A stretch of 47,194 nucleotides of DNA, from positions 1 to 47,194 of the forward strand of contig NCCR01000037.1 of NCBI GenBank assembly GCA_002279765.1, in the 5' to 3' direction. Positions 1 through 12,000 of this stretch are shown here, one piece after another (position 1 is the stretch's first letter; each line of letters begins with the position of its first letter). The position numbers and the translations under genes were made by a program. A model generated the notes under the pieces. It worked only from the letters and a program-made list of their open reading frames with translations. It had not been told where the DNA came from and searched no databases. Source of the DNA: Verrucomicrobia bacterium 12-59-8 (lineage in GTDB: Bacteria > Verrucomicrobiota > Verrucomicrobiae > Verrucomicrobiales > Verrucomicrobiaceae).

Positions 1-948
<948 letters not shown>

Positions 949-1342
949 TCTGATCGTTTGCGGGACCATCGGTTGAAATACCCCCCATCTTATGCAACTC
1001 TAAGTGAATGGAATCGCCACAGTTCAATTCCAAATCGACTTCCGCACCGGTCGGGAAACAGCTCTCACCGGCGCGCCTTCGACGACGGAGAACGCGCAGC
1101 TTGCTCTACCCTTAACCGCCAGCGAGCAAAAGGAATCCAAGAGGCAGCTCGATCAACTCCATCCCGGGAATCGGTTTCGGCTGATGTTTGGGCAGCTCTT
1201 GTTGCCGCAAGGTCTCGTGACTGGGTCGTCCCGCTCGTCAACCTGAGCCATCTTGGCCTCGGCCTGGATGGGGATGGCATGGTGAACATCGCGTTTCCTC
1301 ATTCCTCTGAAAACCGGAGCCGAGGCCTGCCCTTTCGCCGAT
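949..1342. other. Gene-poor stretch with a possible decayed 5' part of the next gene
   Basis: About 390 bases follow leuB without a convincing gene. Several short overlapping open frames exist on both strands, none with a recognisable domain. The 80-codon frame at 1004-1246 is in phase with the kinase-fold gene that starts at 1343, but in-frame stops at 1244-1246 and 1283-1285 separate them. The translated codons between 1286 and 1342 (TSRFLIPLKTGAEACPFAD) run smoothly into the downstream protein. This could be an ordinary spacer or the eroded N-terminal part of a longer ancestral gene. I see no clear terminator for leuB. Confidence 0.4.
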
Positions 1343-1942
1343 TTGGAGTGGGGTGTCGTGTACAAGCTGTTCCCGCTGCAGGGAAATGGCGGCCTGGGAA
1401 AAACCTTTGAGCTGGAACGGGATGCAGAACACAATGGCTTCACCATGAATGTGCGTGATGCCATTCTCGCCGAAACCATGGATAAACTCATGATTTTGCA
1501 CGATGCGGGCGCTCATCCCACAGAACTCGTGGGGCTAGATGAGGATGGAGATTATCTGATCGTCAAACAGCCACTCGCTCAAAGCTATGGCGACATGGAA
1601 GCGGATCGTGATGCTACCCTGCGAACGATTGATGCCGCACGTCATCATGCCATTGAGCGCATGCGGGCCGTGCCATGCCGAGCCCGTTTCAAGCGAGCCG
1701 TCTGGATCATCTGGGTTGATGAGCGAGCCTGGGAACTGAGCGATCTGCATCCTGGCAATGTGATGAAAGACGCCAGTGAATGGCCCTGCATTATCGACGC
1801 ACTGCTGGCCCCCGTTCCTCCAGTTTTGGTCAATTCCGATCGATGGCTGTCCGAAGCCGTGGCAGATGCCCGTGTGTGGTGTGAAACCGGGGCATTGACA
1901 AAGCGCAAAGCCTTTGACGACGTCAACGACGACGACCTCTAA
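1343..1942 (+). CDS. Small kinase-fold protein, probably N-terminally shortened
   Basis: A 199-residue protein with scattered protein-kinase-fold signatures. The stretch VVYKLFPLQ resembles the strand carrying the ATP-binding lysine; LIVKQPLA resembles a hinge; SDLHPGNVMKD resembles a catalytic loop of the D-x-H-P-G-N type seen in ABC1/AarF-like and aminoglycoside-phosphotransferase-like kinases; CIIDALL sits where the metal-binding Asp of a DFG-like motif would be. This matches my recollection of the kinase domain found in phage-type 'polyvalent' proteins, but that assignment is inference. The start used is TTG at 1343; the frame is open back to 1286. The glycine-rich loop is not obvious, so the N-lobe may be incomplete. 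The Asp-rich C-terminus (DDVNDDDL) is unexplained. It converges on the dehydrogenase gene with a single-base gap. Substrate unknown. Confidence 0.55.
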   Translation: MEWGVVYKLFPLQGNGGLGKTFELERDAEHNGFTMNVRDAILAETMDKLMILHDAGAHPTELVGLDEDGDYLIVKQPLAQSYGDMEADRDATLRTIDAARHHAIERMRAVPCRARFKRAVWIIWVDERAWELSDLHPGNVMKDASEWPCIIDALLAPVPPVLVNSDRWLSEAVADARVWCETGALTKRKAFDDVNDDDL

Positions 1943-1943
1943 C

Positions 1944-2900
1944 TCACCCGTTCACCACATTCACCGGCTTCTCAGCCAGGAAGGCTTTCAGGTTCGCGGC
2001 GGTGAGGTCGATGAGGCGGGCACGTGATTCGCGGCTGGCCCAGGCGACGTGGGGTGTGATGAGGCAGTTTTTGGCGGTGAGGAGTGGATTGTCGGCTTTG
2101 GCGGGTTCGACGGAGAGCACGTCGAGACCAGCACCGGCGATGCGGCCTTCATTCAGGGCTTTGGCGAGAGCAGGTTCATCGACAAGAGGGCCGCGGCCGG
2201 TGTTGATGATCATGGCTTCGGGTTTCATCAAGTTGAGCGTGCGTTCGCCGACGAGGTGCTTGGTGGCATCGGTCAGCGGGCAGTGCAGGCTGATCACGTC
2301 GGACTGGCGGAAGATGTCATCGATTTCAGCCGCTTCGACACCGGCGGGCGGTGGCTCTTTCCAGGTGCGCTTGGAGGCGAGCACCTTCATGCCAAAGGCG
2401 GCGGCAATGCGCGCCACGGCGCTGCCAATTTCCCCATAGCCGATGATGCCGAGCGTGCGGCCGGAGAGTTCGATGATCGGATGATCATAGTAGCAGAAGT
2501 CGGGGCACTTGACCCAGCCGCCTTCCTCGACGCTTTTTGATGCGTGGCCGACGTGATTGGTCATTTCCAGCATGAGTGCGATGACATGCTGAGCGACGGC
2601 GGGGGTGCTGTAGCCGGGGACATTGGTGACCACGATGCCGTGCTCTTTGGCTGCGACGACATCGACGATATTGAAGCCGGTGGCGGTGACACCGATGTAT
2701 TTCAAATCTGGCAGCGCGGCGATGATTTCACGTGTGAGCGGAGCTTTGTTGGTGATGACGATCTCGGCTCCGGCGCAGCGGGCGACGGTTTGATCCAGCG
2801 GCGTACGTGCATGCACCTCGCAGGCGGCGATGGCTTCGAGGGGCTGCCAGGAAAGGTCGCCAGGATTTGCGGTGTGGGCGTCGAGAAGAACGATTTTCAT
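1944..2900 (-). CDS. D-2-hydroxyacid dehydrogenase, glycerate/hydroxypyruvate reductase type
   Basis: A 318-residue cytosolic NAD(P)-dependent oxidoreductase that interconverts a 2-hydroxyacid and a 2-oxoacid; the overall pattern is closest to glycerate dehydrogenase. The Rossmann fingerprint is GIIGYGEIGSAVARIA, preceded by the linker VEEGGWVKCPDFCYYDHP. The catalytic Arg lies in IINTGRGPLVDE, the catalytic Glu in GLDVLSVEP and the catalytic His in TPHVAWAS, so the active site is complete. The substrate-side motif GVTATGFNIVD is also typical. I chose ATG at 2898-2900 because the protein then begins MKIVLLDAHT, the usual first beta-strand; a longer in-frame start at 3071 would run through the divergent ThuA gene. 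It shares a 73-bp divergent promoter region with that gene. Confidence 0.9.
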   Translation of the reverse strand: MKIVLLDAHTANPGDLSWQPLEAIAACEVHARTPLDQTVARCAGAEIVITNKAPLTREIIAALPDLKYIGVTATGFNIVDVVAAKEHGIVVTNVPGYSTPAVAQHVIALMLEMTNHVGHASKSVEEGGWVKCPDFCYYDHPIIELSGRTLGIIGYGEIGSAVARIAAAFGMKVLASKRTWKEPPPAGVEAAEIDDIFRQSDVISLHCPLTDATKHLVGERTLNLMKPEAMIINTGRGPLVDEPALAKALNEGRIAGAGLDVLSVEPAKADNPLLTAKNCLITPHVAWASRESRARLIDLTAANLKAFLAEKPVNVVNG

Positions 2901-2973
2901 ATGAGCCGCATCGTAAGCCGAAAAAAGAGATTTTTGGGAGAAAAAGTCATTGGATGACGATAATGCTTCCGCC

Positions 2974-3774
2974 ATGCGTCCCCTCATCATCACTCTGTTT
3001 TCCATCGCCTGCCTGTTTGCCGTCGCCGCTCCGAACGAGGAGGTGAAGCCGCTCAAGGTTCTCATGATCACCGGCGGCTGCTGCCATGACTACGAAAATC
3101 AGAAGCTCATCCTCAGCGAAGGCATCAGCGCCCGTGCGAATGTGGAGTTCACCATCGTACATGAAGAAGGACCGGAAGGTAAGAAGGACAAAAACCACAA
3201 GATCTCGGTCTATGAAAAGGACAAGTGGGCCGAGGGCTATGACGTGGTCCTGCACAACGAATGCTTCGGTGCGGTCGAGGACGTGGCCTTTGTCGAGCGC
3301 ATCGCCAAGGCTCACCAGGACGGCGTTCCGGCGGTGATGCTGCACTGCTCCACCCACAGCTACCGCATGGCCAAGACCGACGAATGGCGCAAGTGCGTGG
3401 GCCAGACCTCGATGAGCCATGAGAAGAACCGCGATTTGAACGTAAAGAACATCGCCGAAGGCCATCCTGTCATGCAAGGTTTCCCGGCGGAATGGCTGGA
3501 CGCCAAGGATGAGCTCTACAAAAACGAAAAACTCTGGGAACACTTCGTCCCACTGGCCAAAGCCTTTGGCGAAGAAACACAGCAGGACCACAACGTCATT
3601 TGGGTGAACGAATATGGCAAAGCCAGGGTCTTCGGCACCACGCTGGGCCACGGCAATGAAACAATGCAGTCCCCCGTCTATCTCGACCTCGTCGCCCGTG
3701 GTCTGCTCTGGGCCTGTGGCAAGCTTGGCGAAGACGGCAAACCACTGCCGGGCTACGAAGCGAAGCAGAAGTAA
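2974..3774 (+). CDS. Secreted ThuA-like domain protein
   Basis: A 266-residue protein starting at ATG 2974 with a signal peptide (MRPLIITLFSIACLFAVAA, cleavage near AAP). An in-frame TTG at 2950 is possible but would put charged residues before the signal peptide. The mature part has the ThuA pattern: VLMITGGCCHDY at the start, a central PAVMLHCSTHSYR segment and a C-terminal KARVFGTTLGHGNETMQSP segment. ThuA-like domains share the class I glutamine-amidotransferase-like fold and are numerous in Planctomycetes and Verrucomicrobia, often near sugar or secreted-enzyme genes; their substrates are mostly unknown. The canonical amidotransferase triad is not evident, so no catalytic claim is made. 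Export to the periplasm is inferred. It converges on the downstream kinase gene with a 5-bp gap. Confidence 0.85.
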   Translation: MRPLIITLFSIACLFAVAAPNEEVKPLKVLMITGGCCHDYENQKLILSEGISARANVEFTIVHEEGPEGKKDKNHKISVYEKDKWAEGYDVVLHNECFGAVEDVAFVERIAKAHQDGVPAVMLHCSTHSYRMAKTDEWRKCVGQTSMSHEKNRDLNVKNIAEGHPVMQGFPAEWLDAKDELYKNEKLWEHFVPLAKAFGEETQQDHNVIWVNEYGKARVFGTTLGHGNETMQSPVYLDLVARGLLWACGKLGEDGKPLPGYEAKQK

Positions 3775-3779
3775 ACTCG

Positions 3780-6700
3780 CTAGGCCTGCAACACCTGGAC
3801 CAGGGTCTTCAGCAGGGTTTCGGCGGAATACGGTTTCGGGATGAAGTGTTTCACGCCGGCCCCCATCGCCCTGGCCACCATGTCTTTGACGCCCAAACCA
3901 CTGGCGGCGATGATGCGCACCTGCGGATTCATGCGCATCAGCACCTGAATGGTGGCCAGCCCGTCCATGACGGGCATCATCATGTCGGTGAGCACGACGG
4001 CTATGTCTTGCTGGTGGGTGGAAAACAAGGTCGAGGCCTCGACACCGTCCGCCGCCAGCAGCACACGGTACCCGAAGGTTTCCAGCGTCTGACTGATGAT
4101 CTGCCGGACCGTGACCTCATCATCGACCACCAGCACCAGTTCACCATTGCCACGAGGCAGATCCGTCTCGACGGGATTGTCTTCCTGTGTGCCGTCGGCA
4201 TCATTCGCAGGCAGGTAGAGCTGAAATTTTGTGCCTTTCCCCATCTCACTCTGCACCCGCAGAAAGCCGTGATGACCTTTGATGATGGCGAGCGAGGAGG
4301 ACAATCCCAGGCCGGTGCCTTTGCCCAGTTCCTTGGTCGTGAAAAACGGTTCAAAGATGCGCTCCAAGACATCCGGGGGCATACCGGTACCATTGTCTTT
4401 TACCTCGATCAGCACATGCCGTCCGGGCTTTGCCTCGGCACTCAGCCCGGCGCAGTGCTCTTCCAGCACCACGTTGCGGGCAGAGAGCTGCAGCATGCCA
4501 CCGTTGGGCATGGCATCACGCGCATTGACGCAAAGATTGAGCAAAACCTGATGCAATTGCGTGGGGTCGCCCTGCACACCCCACAAATCCGGCTGGATGC
4601 TGCTGCGCACCTGGATGTTTTTCAGGAAAGTCTCGTTGATGATTTTTTCGATCTCCTTGAGCAGGCGGCCCACCTCCACCGCCAACTGCCGCCCTTCTAC
4701 GCCACGCGCAAACGAGAGCACCTGCTGAACCATCTCCGCTCCGCGTCTGGCACTGCTTTCGATCGTGGAGCAAATGTTCAGCCGCCGTGCATCGGTCTCC
4801 TGCAATTTCAGCAGTTCAATGGACATCATGATGGGAGTGAGCACGTTGTTGAGATCGTGCGCGATGCCGCCTGCCAGCGTGCCGATGCTCTCCATGCGCT
4901 GCGAGCGCAGCAGCTGGGCCTCGACCTGTTTGCTCTCGGTGATGTCCTCCGCCGTACCCACGATTCGGAGCACTGTGCCGCGTGAATCTCGCACGGGGAA
5001 GGCCCGGTCATGAATCCACCGCAGAGTACCGTCAGAACGCTGAATACGGTACCTCTCATCATACTCACCCCGCTTCCGCTTGGCGGCAGTCGCCAGTTCA
5101 ACACGTTCCCGATCATCTGGATGCACCGAGTTCAGCCAGCTGTGAGGATCTGCATACAGGCTGGCGCAGGTGCGGTGCCATATTGTTTCATAGGCCGGAC
5201 TGACATAGATCATTTCAGAGCCGCTCGGGTCCGTCATCCAAAACACCTCTTCGATGGTTTCTGCAAACTGGCGGAACCGCTTCTCGCTCTCGCGTAGGGA
5301 GAGCTCCGCCTGCCTGCGTTCCACTCTTTCGAGCGCCAGCGACACTAGATTGGACATCGCCAGGGCAAAGGTCTTCTCATCAGCTGTCCACTCCCGCAAA
5401 GTGCGGACATGCTCAAGACAGAGCACACCGGTGCGAAATCCGCCCACGATGATGGGCACGTCCAGTATGGACCGGATGCTATGAGGACGCAGGTAGTCCT
5501 CCACGAATTCAAAGGTGCTGGGGTTTTGGACGGCGTCATCCGCAATGATCATCTCTTGTTCCTCCAGTGCGCGAAAATAGGCCGGATGGGTGGTGGCTAA
5601 AAGCTCCATTCCCGACGTGTGCCTCCCCTCCTCCCACTCAAACAAATCCACACATTTGATGGCAGAGCGGTCGCTGTTGTAGCGCCAGATGCTGACGCGG
5701 GAAACGTTCAGAGTCTGAGCGGCACCCTCGGCGATTTTTCGCAGCAGCAGCAAAGCATCCTCACCATCCCCCCCCCAGTGGCGCGTCAGTTCAATCAAGG
5801 TCTTGCGCTGCTTGATAAACCGCTTGTCGGCTTCGCGCAATTGCGCCTCCCGCCGGCCGATGTCCAGGGCGAAACCAATGTCTATGGCCAGTTCATCAAG
5901 CAAAGCCATCTCATCCGCGTCGAAGAACTCCGCAGTATCGGCATACAAGTTGAACACACCGATGGTTTTGTCCCCTGATTTCAATGGCAGCGAAGCCATG
6001 GAAAGATACCCCCCGCAAAGGGCATCAGTACGCCGACAGGCTGCCTCAGGATCAAGTTCAAGGTCATTGCAAACCGAGTGTTCGCCGGACTCTAATGCAC
6101 GCGCAGTCATGGGGCAGGCCGTACCGGACTGCGCTCCGCGGTTGCGGGCCTCGAGTATTTCCAAGGTTGCCTGCGTGGCACCAATGTGTGCGGCGATTTG
6201 AAGCCGACCCGTGTCAGCATCCTGTAGACCAATCCAGGCCAGACCAAACAGGCCTTTTTCAACCGCGATCCGACAGGCCGTCGTCAGCATTGCCTCCTGA
6301 TTCTTCTCACGAACAATGGTCTCATTGATGCCGCTCAGCATGGCATACAGACGGTTGAGCTGCTGGATCCGCTGCTCCGCCTTCCTGCGCCCGGTGATAT
6401 CCTCCATCTGTGAGACAAAGAAGGCGGGGGAGCCTTGTTCATCGTTCACCATCGAAACACTGAGAAGCACCCACACCACACCGCCGCGCTGATGGAGATA
6501 GCGCTTTTCCATCTGATAGCTTTTGATCTCGTGGCGGAGCATTTGCTGCACGTAGGCAAGATCAAGATCAAGGTCATCTGAGTGGGTGATGTCCTGGAAG
6601 GTGAGAGCAAGCAGTTCGGCTTCAGTATAACCGACGATTTCGGTCAGCGCCCGGTTGACACGCAGGAAGTGTCCGTCGGGTGAGACAAGCGCCTTGCCGA

Positions 6701-7997
6701 TGGGGGCATTCTCAAAGGCAGCAGCGAAGGTGGCTTCACTTTCACGCAGCGCCTCCTCCGCCCGTTTGCGTTCGGTGATGTCTTGCACCGTGCCAAAACA
6801 GCATGCGGATTTACCCTGATCATCAAAGCGTATCTCCACTTTCACCACGACGTGCGAAATCTGTCCGTCCGAGCTTTGCACACGGTATTCAAACGGAGCA
6901 ATGACCGTACCGGGATGAGCGGCTGTCAGCTGCTCAACGTAGGCGTCCTGTCGTGCTCGGTCGTCAGGGTGAACCATCACCCGGAACCTGTCGTAAGTGA
7001 GTACGACCGACTGTGGCGGCAGCCCGAAGATCCGATAGAGTTCGTCCGACCATTTAATGCTGCCATCCGCAACTGTATATTCCCAGCTACCGATGTGGCT
7101 GATCGATTGAGCACGCCCAAGGTCGGCGCTTACCTGGGTCAGTGCCGCCTCCGTCCGTTTACGATCACTGATGTCCACGAAGGTCGCCACCACGTGCGGC
7201 TCGCCCTGAAATTCGATGGTTTCCGTGCTGGCAATGACATGAAGAATTTTGCCATCGCGCGCACGTAATGCGAGTTCCATGTCGCGGATCGAACGTTGTT
7301 CATCCAAATTCTTGCGGAGCAACGCGGCCACTTCCTGATCAAACACCGCGAGATCAACCATGGAGCGATCCACGGCTTCCTCGCGAGTCCATCCCAGGAG
7401 ACTGAAGAACGCATTATTGACCTCCACGATTTTTTGATCACGCATGCGGCCAATGGTCAACGCGACCGGACTGCTGCGAAACGCCTTGATCAGGCGCGTC
7501 TCTCCCTCACGAAGCATCTCCATGGCTTGCTTGCGCACCGTAATGTCTTCGGTGAACATGATGAGGCCGCCGATGGAATCATCCGCCTGACGCCATGGCC
7601 GGATCTCCCAGCGAACCCAATCGGTCCTGCCATCTGCCCGCAGGAAAGTCTCCTCATCGCACTTTTCAATATTGCCGGCCAGGCACCGTTGATGGATGGC
7701 CTTCCAGCGCGATGGAACTTCGGGAAAGACATCGTAATGGCTGCGGCCTACAATGGACTGAGCGCCAAGGCGGTAATCCTCCATCCAGCGCTGACTGACC
7801 ACTAGATATTTCATATCACAATCCAGCATGGCGATAGCTGCGGGACTGTGCCGCGTGTACAGCCGCAACTGCTCTTCACGCTCGCGCAAAGCCCGTAGTT
7901 CCAGCCGACGAGCAGCACCATCAGTGTCCCCCCCCCCAGGACGCCGTAGCCTAGGTAGCGCAGATAGCGGGCACCGCCCAAGGTCTGCCCAAACCAT
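3780..7997 (-). CDS. Hybrid histidine kinase (kinase portion of a frameshifted SBP-sensor kinase)
   Basis: A 1405-codon frame holding, in order, four PAS domains (about residues 40-155, 165-285, 290-415, 420-545), two GAF domains (about 555-705 and 735-895), a fifth PAS (about 905-1025), HisKA with the phospho-His in [15 protein letters not shown] (about 1047), a HATPase with [20 protein letters not shown] and GKGTGLGLS, and a C-terminal receiver with VVDDE, LTDMMMP and the Lys of KPYSAE. It should autophosphorylate and pass phosphate to its own receiver. Homology to the paralogue at 9009-12221 only begins near residue 34 (REREEQLRL), at about 7896; the preceding residues are a read-through of the sensor gene in the wrong frame. 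The missing SBP_bac_3/TM sensor lies in the overlapping frame 7811-8875, so this is probably one gene broken by an indel. If genuine, the product is a soluble orphan kinase from an internal start. Confidence 0.85.
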   Translation of the reverse strand: MVWADLGRCPLSALPRLRRPGGGDTDGAARRLELRALREREEQLRLYTRHSPAAIAMLDCDMKYLVVSQRWMEDYRLGAQSIVGRSHYDVFPEVPSRWKAIHQRCLAGNIEKCDEETFLRADGRTDWVRWEIRPWRQADDSIGGLIMFTEDITVRKQAMEMLREGETRLIKAFRSSPVALTIGRMRDQKIVEVNNAFFSLLGWTREEAVDRSMVDLAVFDQEVAALLRKNLDEQRSIRDMELALRARDGKILHVIASTETIEFQGEPHVVATFVDISDRKRTEAALTQVSADLGRAQSISHIGSWEYTVADGSIKWSDELYRIFGLPPQSVVLTYDRFRVMVHPDDRARQDAYVEQLTAAHPGTVIAPFEYRVQSSDGQISHVVVKVEIRFDDQGKSACCFGTVQDITERKRAEEALRESEATFAAAFENAPIGKALVSPDGHFLRVNRALTEIVGYTEAELLALTFQDITHSDDLDLDLAYVQQMLRHEIKSYQMEKRYLHQRGGVVWVLLSVSMVNDEQGSPAFFVSQMEDITGRRKAEQRIQQLNRLYAMLSGINETIVREKNQEAMLTTACRIAVEKGLFGLAWIGLQDADTGRLQIAAHIGATQATLEILEARNRGAQSGTACPMTARALESGEHSVCNDLELDPEAACRRTDALCGGYLSMASLPLKSGDKTIGVFNLYADTAEFFDADEMALLDELAIDIGFALDIGRREAQLREADKRFIKQRKTLIELTRHWGGDGEDALLLLRKIAEGAAQTLNVSRVSIWRYNSDRSAIKCVDLFEWEEGRHTSGMELLATTHPAYFRALEEQEMIIADDAVQNPSTFEFVEDYLRPHSIRSILDVPIIVGGFRTGVLCLEHVRTLREWTADEKTFALAMSNLVSLALERVERRQAELSLRESEKRFRQFAETIEEVFWMTDPSGSEMIYVSPAYETIWHRTCASLYADPHSWLNSVHPDDRERVELATAAKRKRGEYDERYRIQRSDGTLRWIHDRAFPVRDSRGTVLRIVGTAEDITESKQVEAQLLRSQRMESIGTLAGGIAHDLNNVLTPIMMSIELLKLQETDARRLNICSTIESSARRGAEMVQQVLSFARGVEGRQLAVEVGRLLKEIEKIINETFLKNIQVRSSIQPDLWGVQGDPTQLHQVLLNLCVNARDAMPNGGMLQLSARNVVLEEHCAGLSAEAKPGRHVLIEVKDNGTGMPPDVLERIFEPFFTTKELGKGTGLGLSSSLAIIKGHHGFLRVQSEMGKGTKFQLYLPANDADGTQEDNPVETDLPRGNGELVLVVDDEVTVRQIISQTLETFGYRVLLAADGVEASTLFSTHQQDIAVVLTDMMMPVMDGLATIQVLMRMNPQVRIIAASGLGVKDMVARAMGAGVKHFIPKPYSAETLLKTLVQVLQA

Positions 7998-8875
7998 TTC
8001 TTTTCAATCCGGGCAAACTCCGGCCTTCCCACATCTGCGAACCCTTTCTCAATCACCTGGAGCAGGCTGGCATTTCCTTTGCGGACTGCACGATGAAACT
8101 CCCCGGTGGTGATCGGCTCCGACATCCTGAACTCCGTCTCCAGACCCTGCTTGTGGAGGAAGTAAAGCGCTGGCGGCTTGTCCACGACAAAGACATTCAC
8201 CTTGCGCTCACGGGCGGCGGTGATGATCGCCTCATAGTTGTTATACAGCAGCAGCGGGGAGATCCCCCTGTCCTGTAGTATCAGCGCTGTCGCATCGCCT
8301 GTTTTGGCCGCGACCGGGAACCCCCTCAGCGAAGCCACGTCGGTAATGCCTGAAATCGTCGCGCGAAAAAAGATGGGCACCTGGATCGTGGCGTAGGACT
8401 TGGAAAAATCCAGATACTTGGCGCGTTCGGGAGTCTCAAAGACTGAGTCAATAACATCAAACTCTCCAGCTTTCATCCGGCTTACGGCCTCTCCCCAGTC
8501 CATTCCGGAAATCTCGGCGGAGACTCCCGTCTTTTTCTCCCAGGCGCGCCACTGATCAATGATGATGCCCTGCAGGCCACCGGCGCTGTCTCTGAAAACA
8601 TAAGGTGGGAAATTGTCATCCATCACCACGGAGATCTTGCGCAGCGGGGCCGGTTGCTGCCCAGAGGCACCCATACCGGCGAGCAAAAAGCCAGCGACGA
8701 GTCCGGACATGAACTGCAAACCGCGTTTTGCAACGGCGCAGGTCGTGACTGCAATCCAGCCCCCCAAACCACCAGGCCAAGTCGTTGATGGAAAGCGCTG
8801 CGGATAAAACTTCTTTGCTTGTTTGATCACACAAGCATCATCCAAAACGGCAACATGAAGGGGTGTTTCCGTCAT
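7811..8875 (-). CDS. Periplasmic SBP_bac_3 sensor and TM helix (5' portion of the frameshifted kinase)
   Basis: This frame encodes a solute-binding protein family 3 domain from about residue 80 (KISVVMDDNFPPYVF ... GIIIDQWRAW ... FDVIDSVFETPERAKYLDFSKSY ... [10 protein letters not shown]) and then one transmembrane helix ([13 protein letters not shown]). The last 35 or so residues (GLCASVKSS...) look out of frame. It matches the N-terminal half of the kinase at 9009-12221 almost domain for domain, so it should bind a small polar ligand in the periplasm and signal through the membrane. The join to the kinase frame is at about 7891-7898, where some 31 nt present in the paralogue are missing. 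A hydrophobic segment near residue 57 (MSGLVAGFLLAGMGASG) looks like a signal peptide, so ATG at 8708-8710 is an alternative start; ATG at 8875 has a possible ribosome site (AGGTGAGG). Confidence 0.75.
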   Translation of the reverse strand: MTETPLHVAVLDDACVIKQAKKFYPQRFPSTTWPGGLGGWIAVTTCAVAKRGLQFMSGLVAGFLLAGMGASGQQPAPLRKISVVMDDNFPPYVFRDSAGGLQGIIIDQWRAWEKKTGVSAEISGMDWGEAVSRMKAGEFDVIDSVFETPERAKYLDFSKSYATIQVPIFFRATISGITDVASLRGFPVAAKTGDATALILQDRGISPLLLYNNYEAIITAARERKVNVFVVDKPPALYFLHKQGLETEFRMSEPITTGEFHRAVRKGNASLLQVIEKGFADVGRPEFARIEKKWFGQTLGGARYLRYLGYGVLGGGTLMVLLVGWNYGLCASVKSSCGCTRGTVPQLSPCWIVI

Positions 8876-9008
8876 GCCTCACCTATGTCAGAACGTGGAT
8901 GTCCATGTCCCGTCAGTTTACCCATTTAAGCTCTGGCGTCTAACGCTTTGAACTACAGGGAGTTTTAGTCTTCCCATGGCCCTCTTGCCAGCACCCGCAG
9001 CGGCACGA

Positions 9009-12000
9009 TCAGGCGGTGCACTGCCCATGCAGCACCGTATCAAGCGTCTTGAGCAGAGTTTCTGCCGTGTAGGGCTTGGGGATGAAATTTTTGACACCTG
9101 CGTGGGCTGCTTTTTCCTCCATGCCTGCCGCATTCATGCCACTGGCCGCGACAATACAGATCTGCGGATTCATCCGCATCAGCACCTGAATCGTCGCAGG
9201 GCCGTCCATCACGGGCATCATCATGTCGGTGAGCACTAAAGCAACTTCGGCACGATGTACGGAGTAAAGCGAGACCGCCTCGGCACCATCGGCGGCCAGC
9301 AGGACACGATAACCAAAGGTTTCCAAAGTCTGCTTGGTGATCTGCTGCACGGCCGCTTCATCATCGACCACCAGCACCAGTTCACCGTTGCCACGCGGCA
9401 GTTCCGCCTGCTCCCGCACTTCCACTTCAGCATGTTCGGACATGTGCGCCGGCAGATAAACGTGGAACCGCGTGCCTTCCCCAAGTTCACTTTCCACCCG
9501 CACCAAACCATGATGGCTTTTGACGATGGCAACCACCGATGACAGCCCCAGACCGGTGCCTTTGCCCAGTTCCTTCGTGGTATAAAACGGTTCAAAAATG
9601 CGCTCCATAACCTCCGGCGACATGCCGGTGCCATTGTCCTCCACCTGAATATGGAGATACGGTCCGGGCTTCGCCCCGGCAATCATAGCCGCACATTGCT
9701 CATCCAGCATCAGGTTCCGGGCGGCCAGTTTCAAAGTGCCGCCATTAGGCATGGCATCACGTGCATTCACACAAAGGTTGAGCAGCACCTGATGGATCTG
9801 CGTGGGATCTCCCTGCACGACCCACAAGCCGGACGGGATTTCACTGAGCACCTGAATGCTCTTCAAGAAAGTTTCGTTGGTGATCTTTTCGATCTCCTTG
9901 AGCAGATGCCCGACCTGCACCGCCAACTGCCGGCCTTCCACTCCTCTGGCAAAGGAGAGCACCTGCTTGACCATGTCCGCACCGCGTCTGGCACTACCTT
10001 CGATCGTGGCGAGAATGCTCTGCTTCTGCTCGCTCCGCTCCTGCAGCTTCAGCAGCTCAATGGACATCATGATAGGTGCCAGCACGTTGTTGAGATCATG
10101 CGCGATGCCGCCCGCCAGCGTGCCGATGCTCTCCATGCGCTGCGAGCGTAAAAACTGCTGCTCCAGTTTTTTGCGTTCAGTGATGTCGGTGTTGATCGAG
10201 AGGATGGACTTGGGGCGGCCCTGCACATCCCTGATCAGTGTCCACCGCGACTCCACGATCACCATGCGTCCGTCCTTGTCGTACTGCTGCATCTCCCCGG
10301 CCCACTCGCCCTGCTCCTTGACCGCTTTAACAACGGCAAGAAACTGCGCCGCATCACGGTTCAGCAGCTCCAGTTGCGAATGATCCAGCACCTCGCCAGC
10401 CTGCCACCCATAGAGCCGCTCCGCACTGCGGTTCCAATAATGAATGCGGAACTCTTCCGGTCCGCACACGATGATGGCGTCCCGCGCCTTGTCCAGCAGC
10501 GAGGCCTGTTCGCGGATTTTTTCTTCCGCCAGCTTGCGCTGCGTGATGTCACGCATGATGCACTGCAGACGACCATCCGGAAGGAGAGTGGCGCCAACTT
10601 CAGCGGGAAACAGGGAACCGTCTTTGCGGCGACACTGCCATTCACTTCGCACCACTTCCCCTTCCCCCATCCGTGCCACCTCGGGCAGAATGCGCACCAT
10701 TTCGCCGGAAGCGACGATGTCAACAAAGCCCATCCGCACCAGCTCATCCCGCGGCTGCCCCAGCATCTGGCAGGCTGCCGCGTTTACTTCCAGCAGACGC
10801 CCCGCCGTGTTAGAGACCAGGATGCCGTCCGAGGCTGACTCAATGAGTGTGCGAAACTCTGCCTCACTCGCCCGCAAGGTCAGTTCAGCCTGCTTGCGCG
10901 TCGTGATGTCCTCGGAAAAAATGATGATGCCGCCGATCACGCCATCCGCCTGGTGCCAGGGGCGGATTTCCCAGCGAATCCAGTCAATGGCACCATCCGC
11001 ACGGACGAACTTTTCATCCTCACTTTTTTCGACCGCTCCCGCCAGACAACGGCGGTGGATATCCTTCCAACGAGGGGGCACTTCAGGGAAGATATCATAA
11101 TGACTGCGTCCGGTAACAGACTGCTCCCCCAGGCGGTAGTCCTCCATCCAGCGCAGGCTAACCACCAGATAATTCATGTCACGATCCAGCATGGCGATGG
11201 CCGCCGGACTGTGTTTGACACAGAGACGCAGCTGCTCCTCGCGCTCCTGCAGCGCGCGTGTGCGTATCCTTACCTGACCCGCCAGTATCCAGTTCCAACT
11301 GACCAGCAAAGTTACCAGGGAAACTGCCGCGAGCGCGGCATACCCCAGACCACGCAGGTACGGATGCCCGTCCAAAGTCTGCCCAAACCATTTCTTCTCG
11401 ATCTGGGCAAGCTCCCATGCCCCCACATCGTCGAACCCTTTTTCGACCAGCTGTAGCAGGCCCGCATTGCCTTTGCCAACGGCGCGGTGAAACTCGCCAA
11501 TGCTCACCGGGGCGGACATCCTGAACTCCGACTCAATGCCCAGCTTTTGCAGGAAATACTGTGCCGGCGTCTTGTCCACGACGAAGACGTTCACCTTGCG
11601 CTCATTGGCCGCCGTGATGATCGCCTCGTAGTTGTTGAACAACATCATGGGGGTGATGTTGTTTTCCTGGAGCATCCTGACCGAGGTGTCCCCCAGCTTG
11701 GCCGCCACTGGAAACCCCCGCAATGAGGCAAGATTGTTGATGCCTGAAATGGAGGAGCGGAAGAAGATGGGCACCTCGACGGTGGTGTACGGCTTCCCAA
11801 AATCGAGGTAGGCAGCGTGCTCGTCCGTCTCGAAAATCGCGTCGATGACATCAAAATCGCCCGCCCTCATCCGCCGGACGGCGTCGTTCAGATCCATGCC
11901 ATGAATTTCAGCGGTGACTCCAGTCCGCTGCTCCCAAACACGCCACTGGTCAATGTTGATGCCCTGTAGCTTGCCCTCGTCGCTTCTGAAAACGTAGGGG

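Noticed and set aside
2947..3651. A minus-strand open frame of 234 codons opposite the ThuA gene
   Set aside because: Shadow of a signal-peptide-bearing ThuA gene; hydrophobic runs come from reading the reverse complement.
7928..7937. Run of ten C/G as the cause of the kinase frameshift
   Set aside because: Adding or removing one base here would put the TM helix ([10 protein letters not shown]) out of frame, although it matches the intact paralogue; the break is better placed about 35 bp further downstream in the gene.
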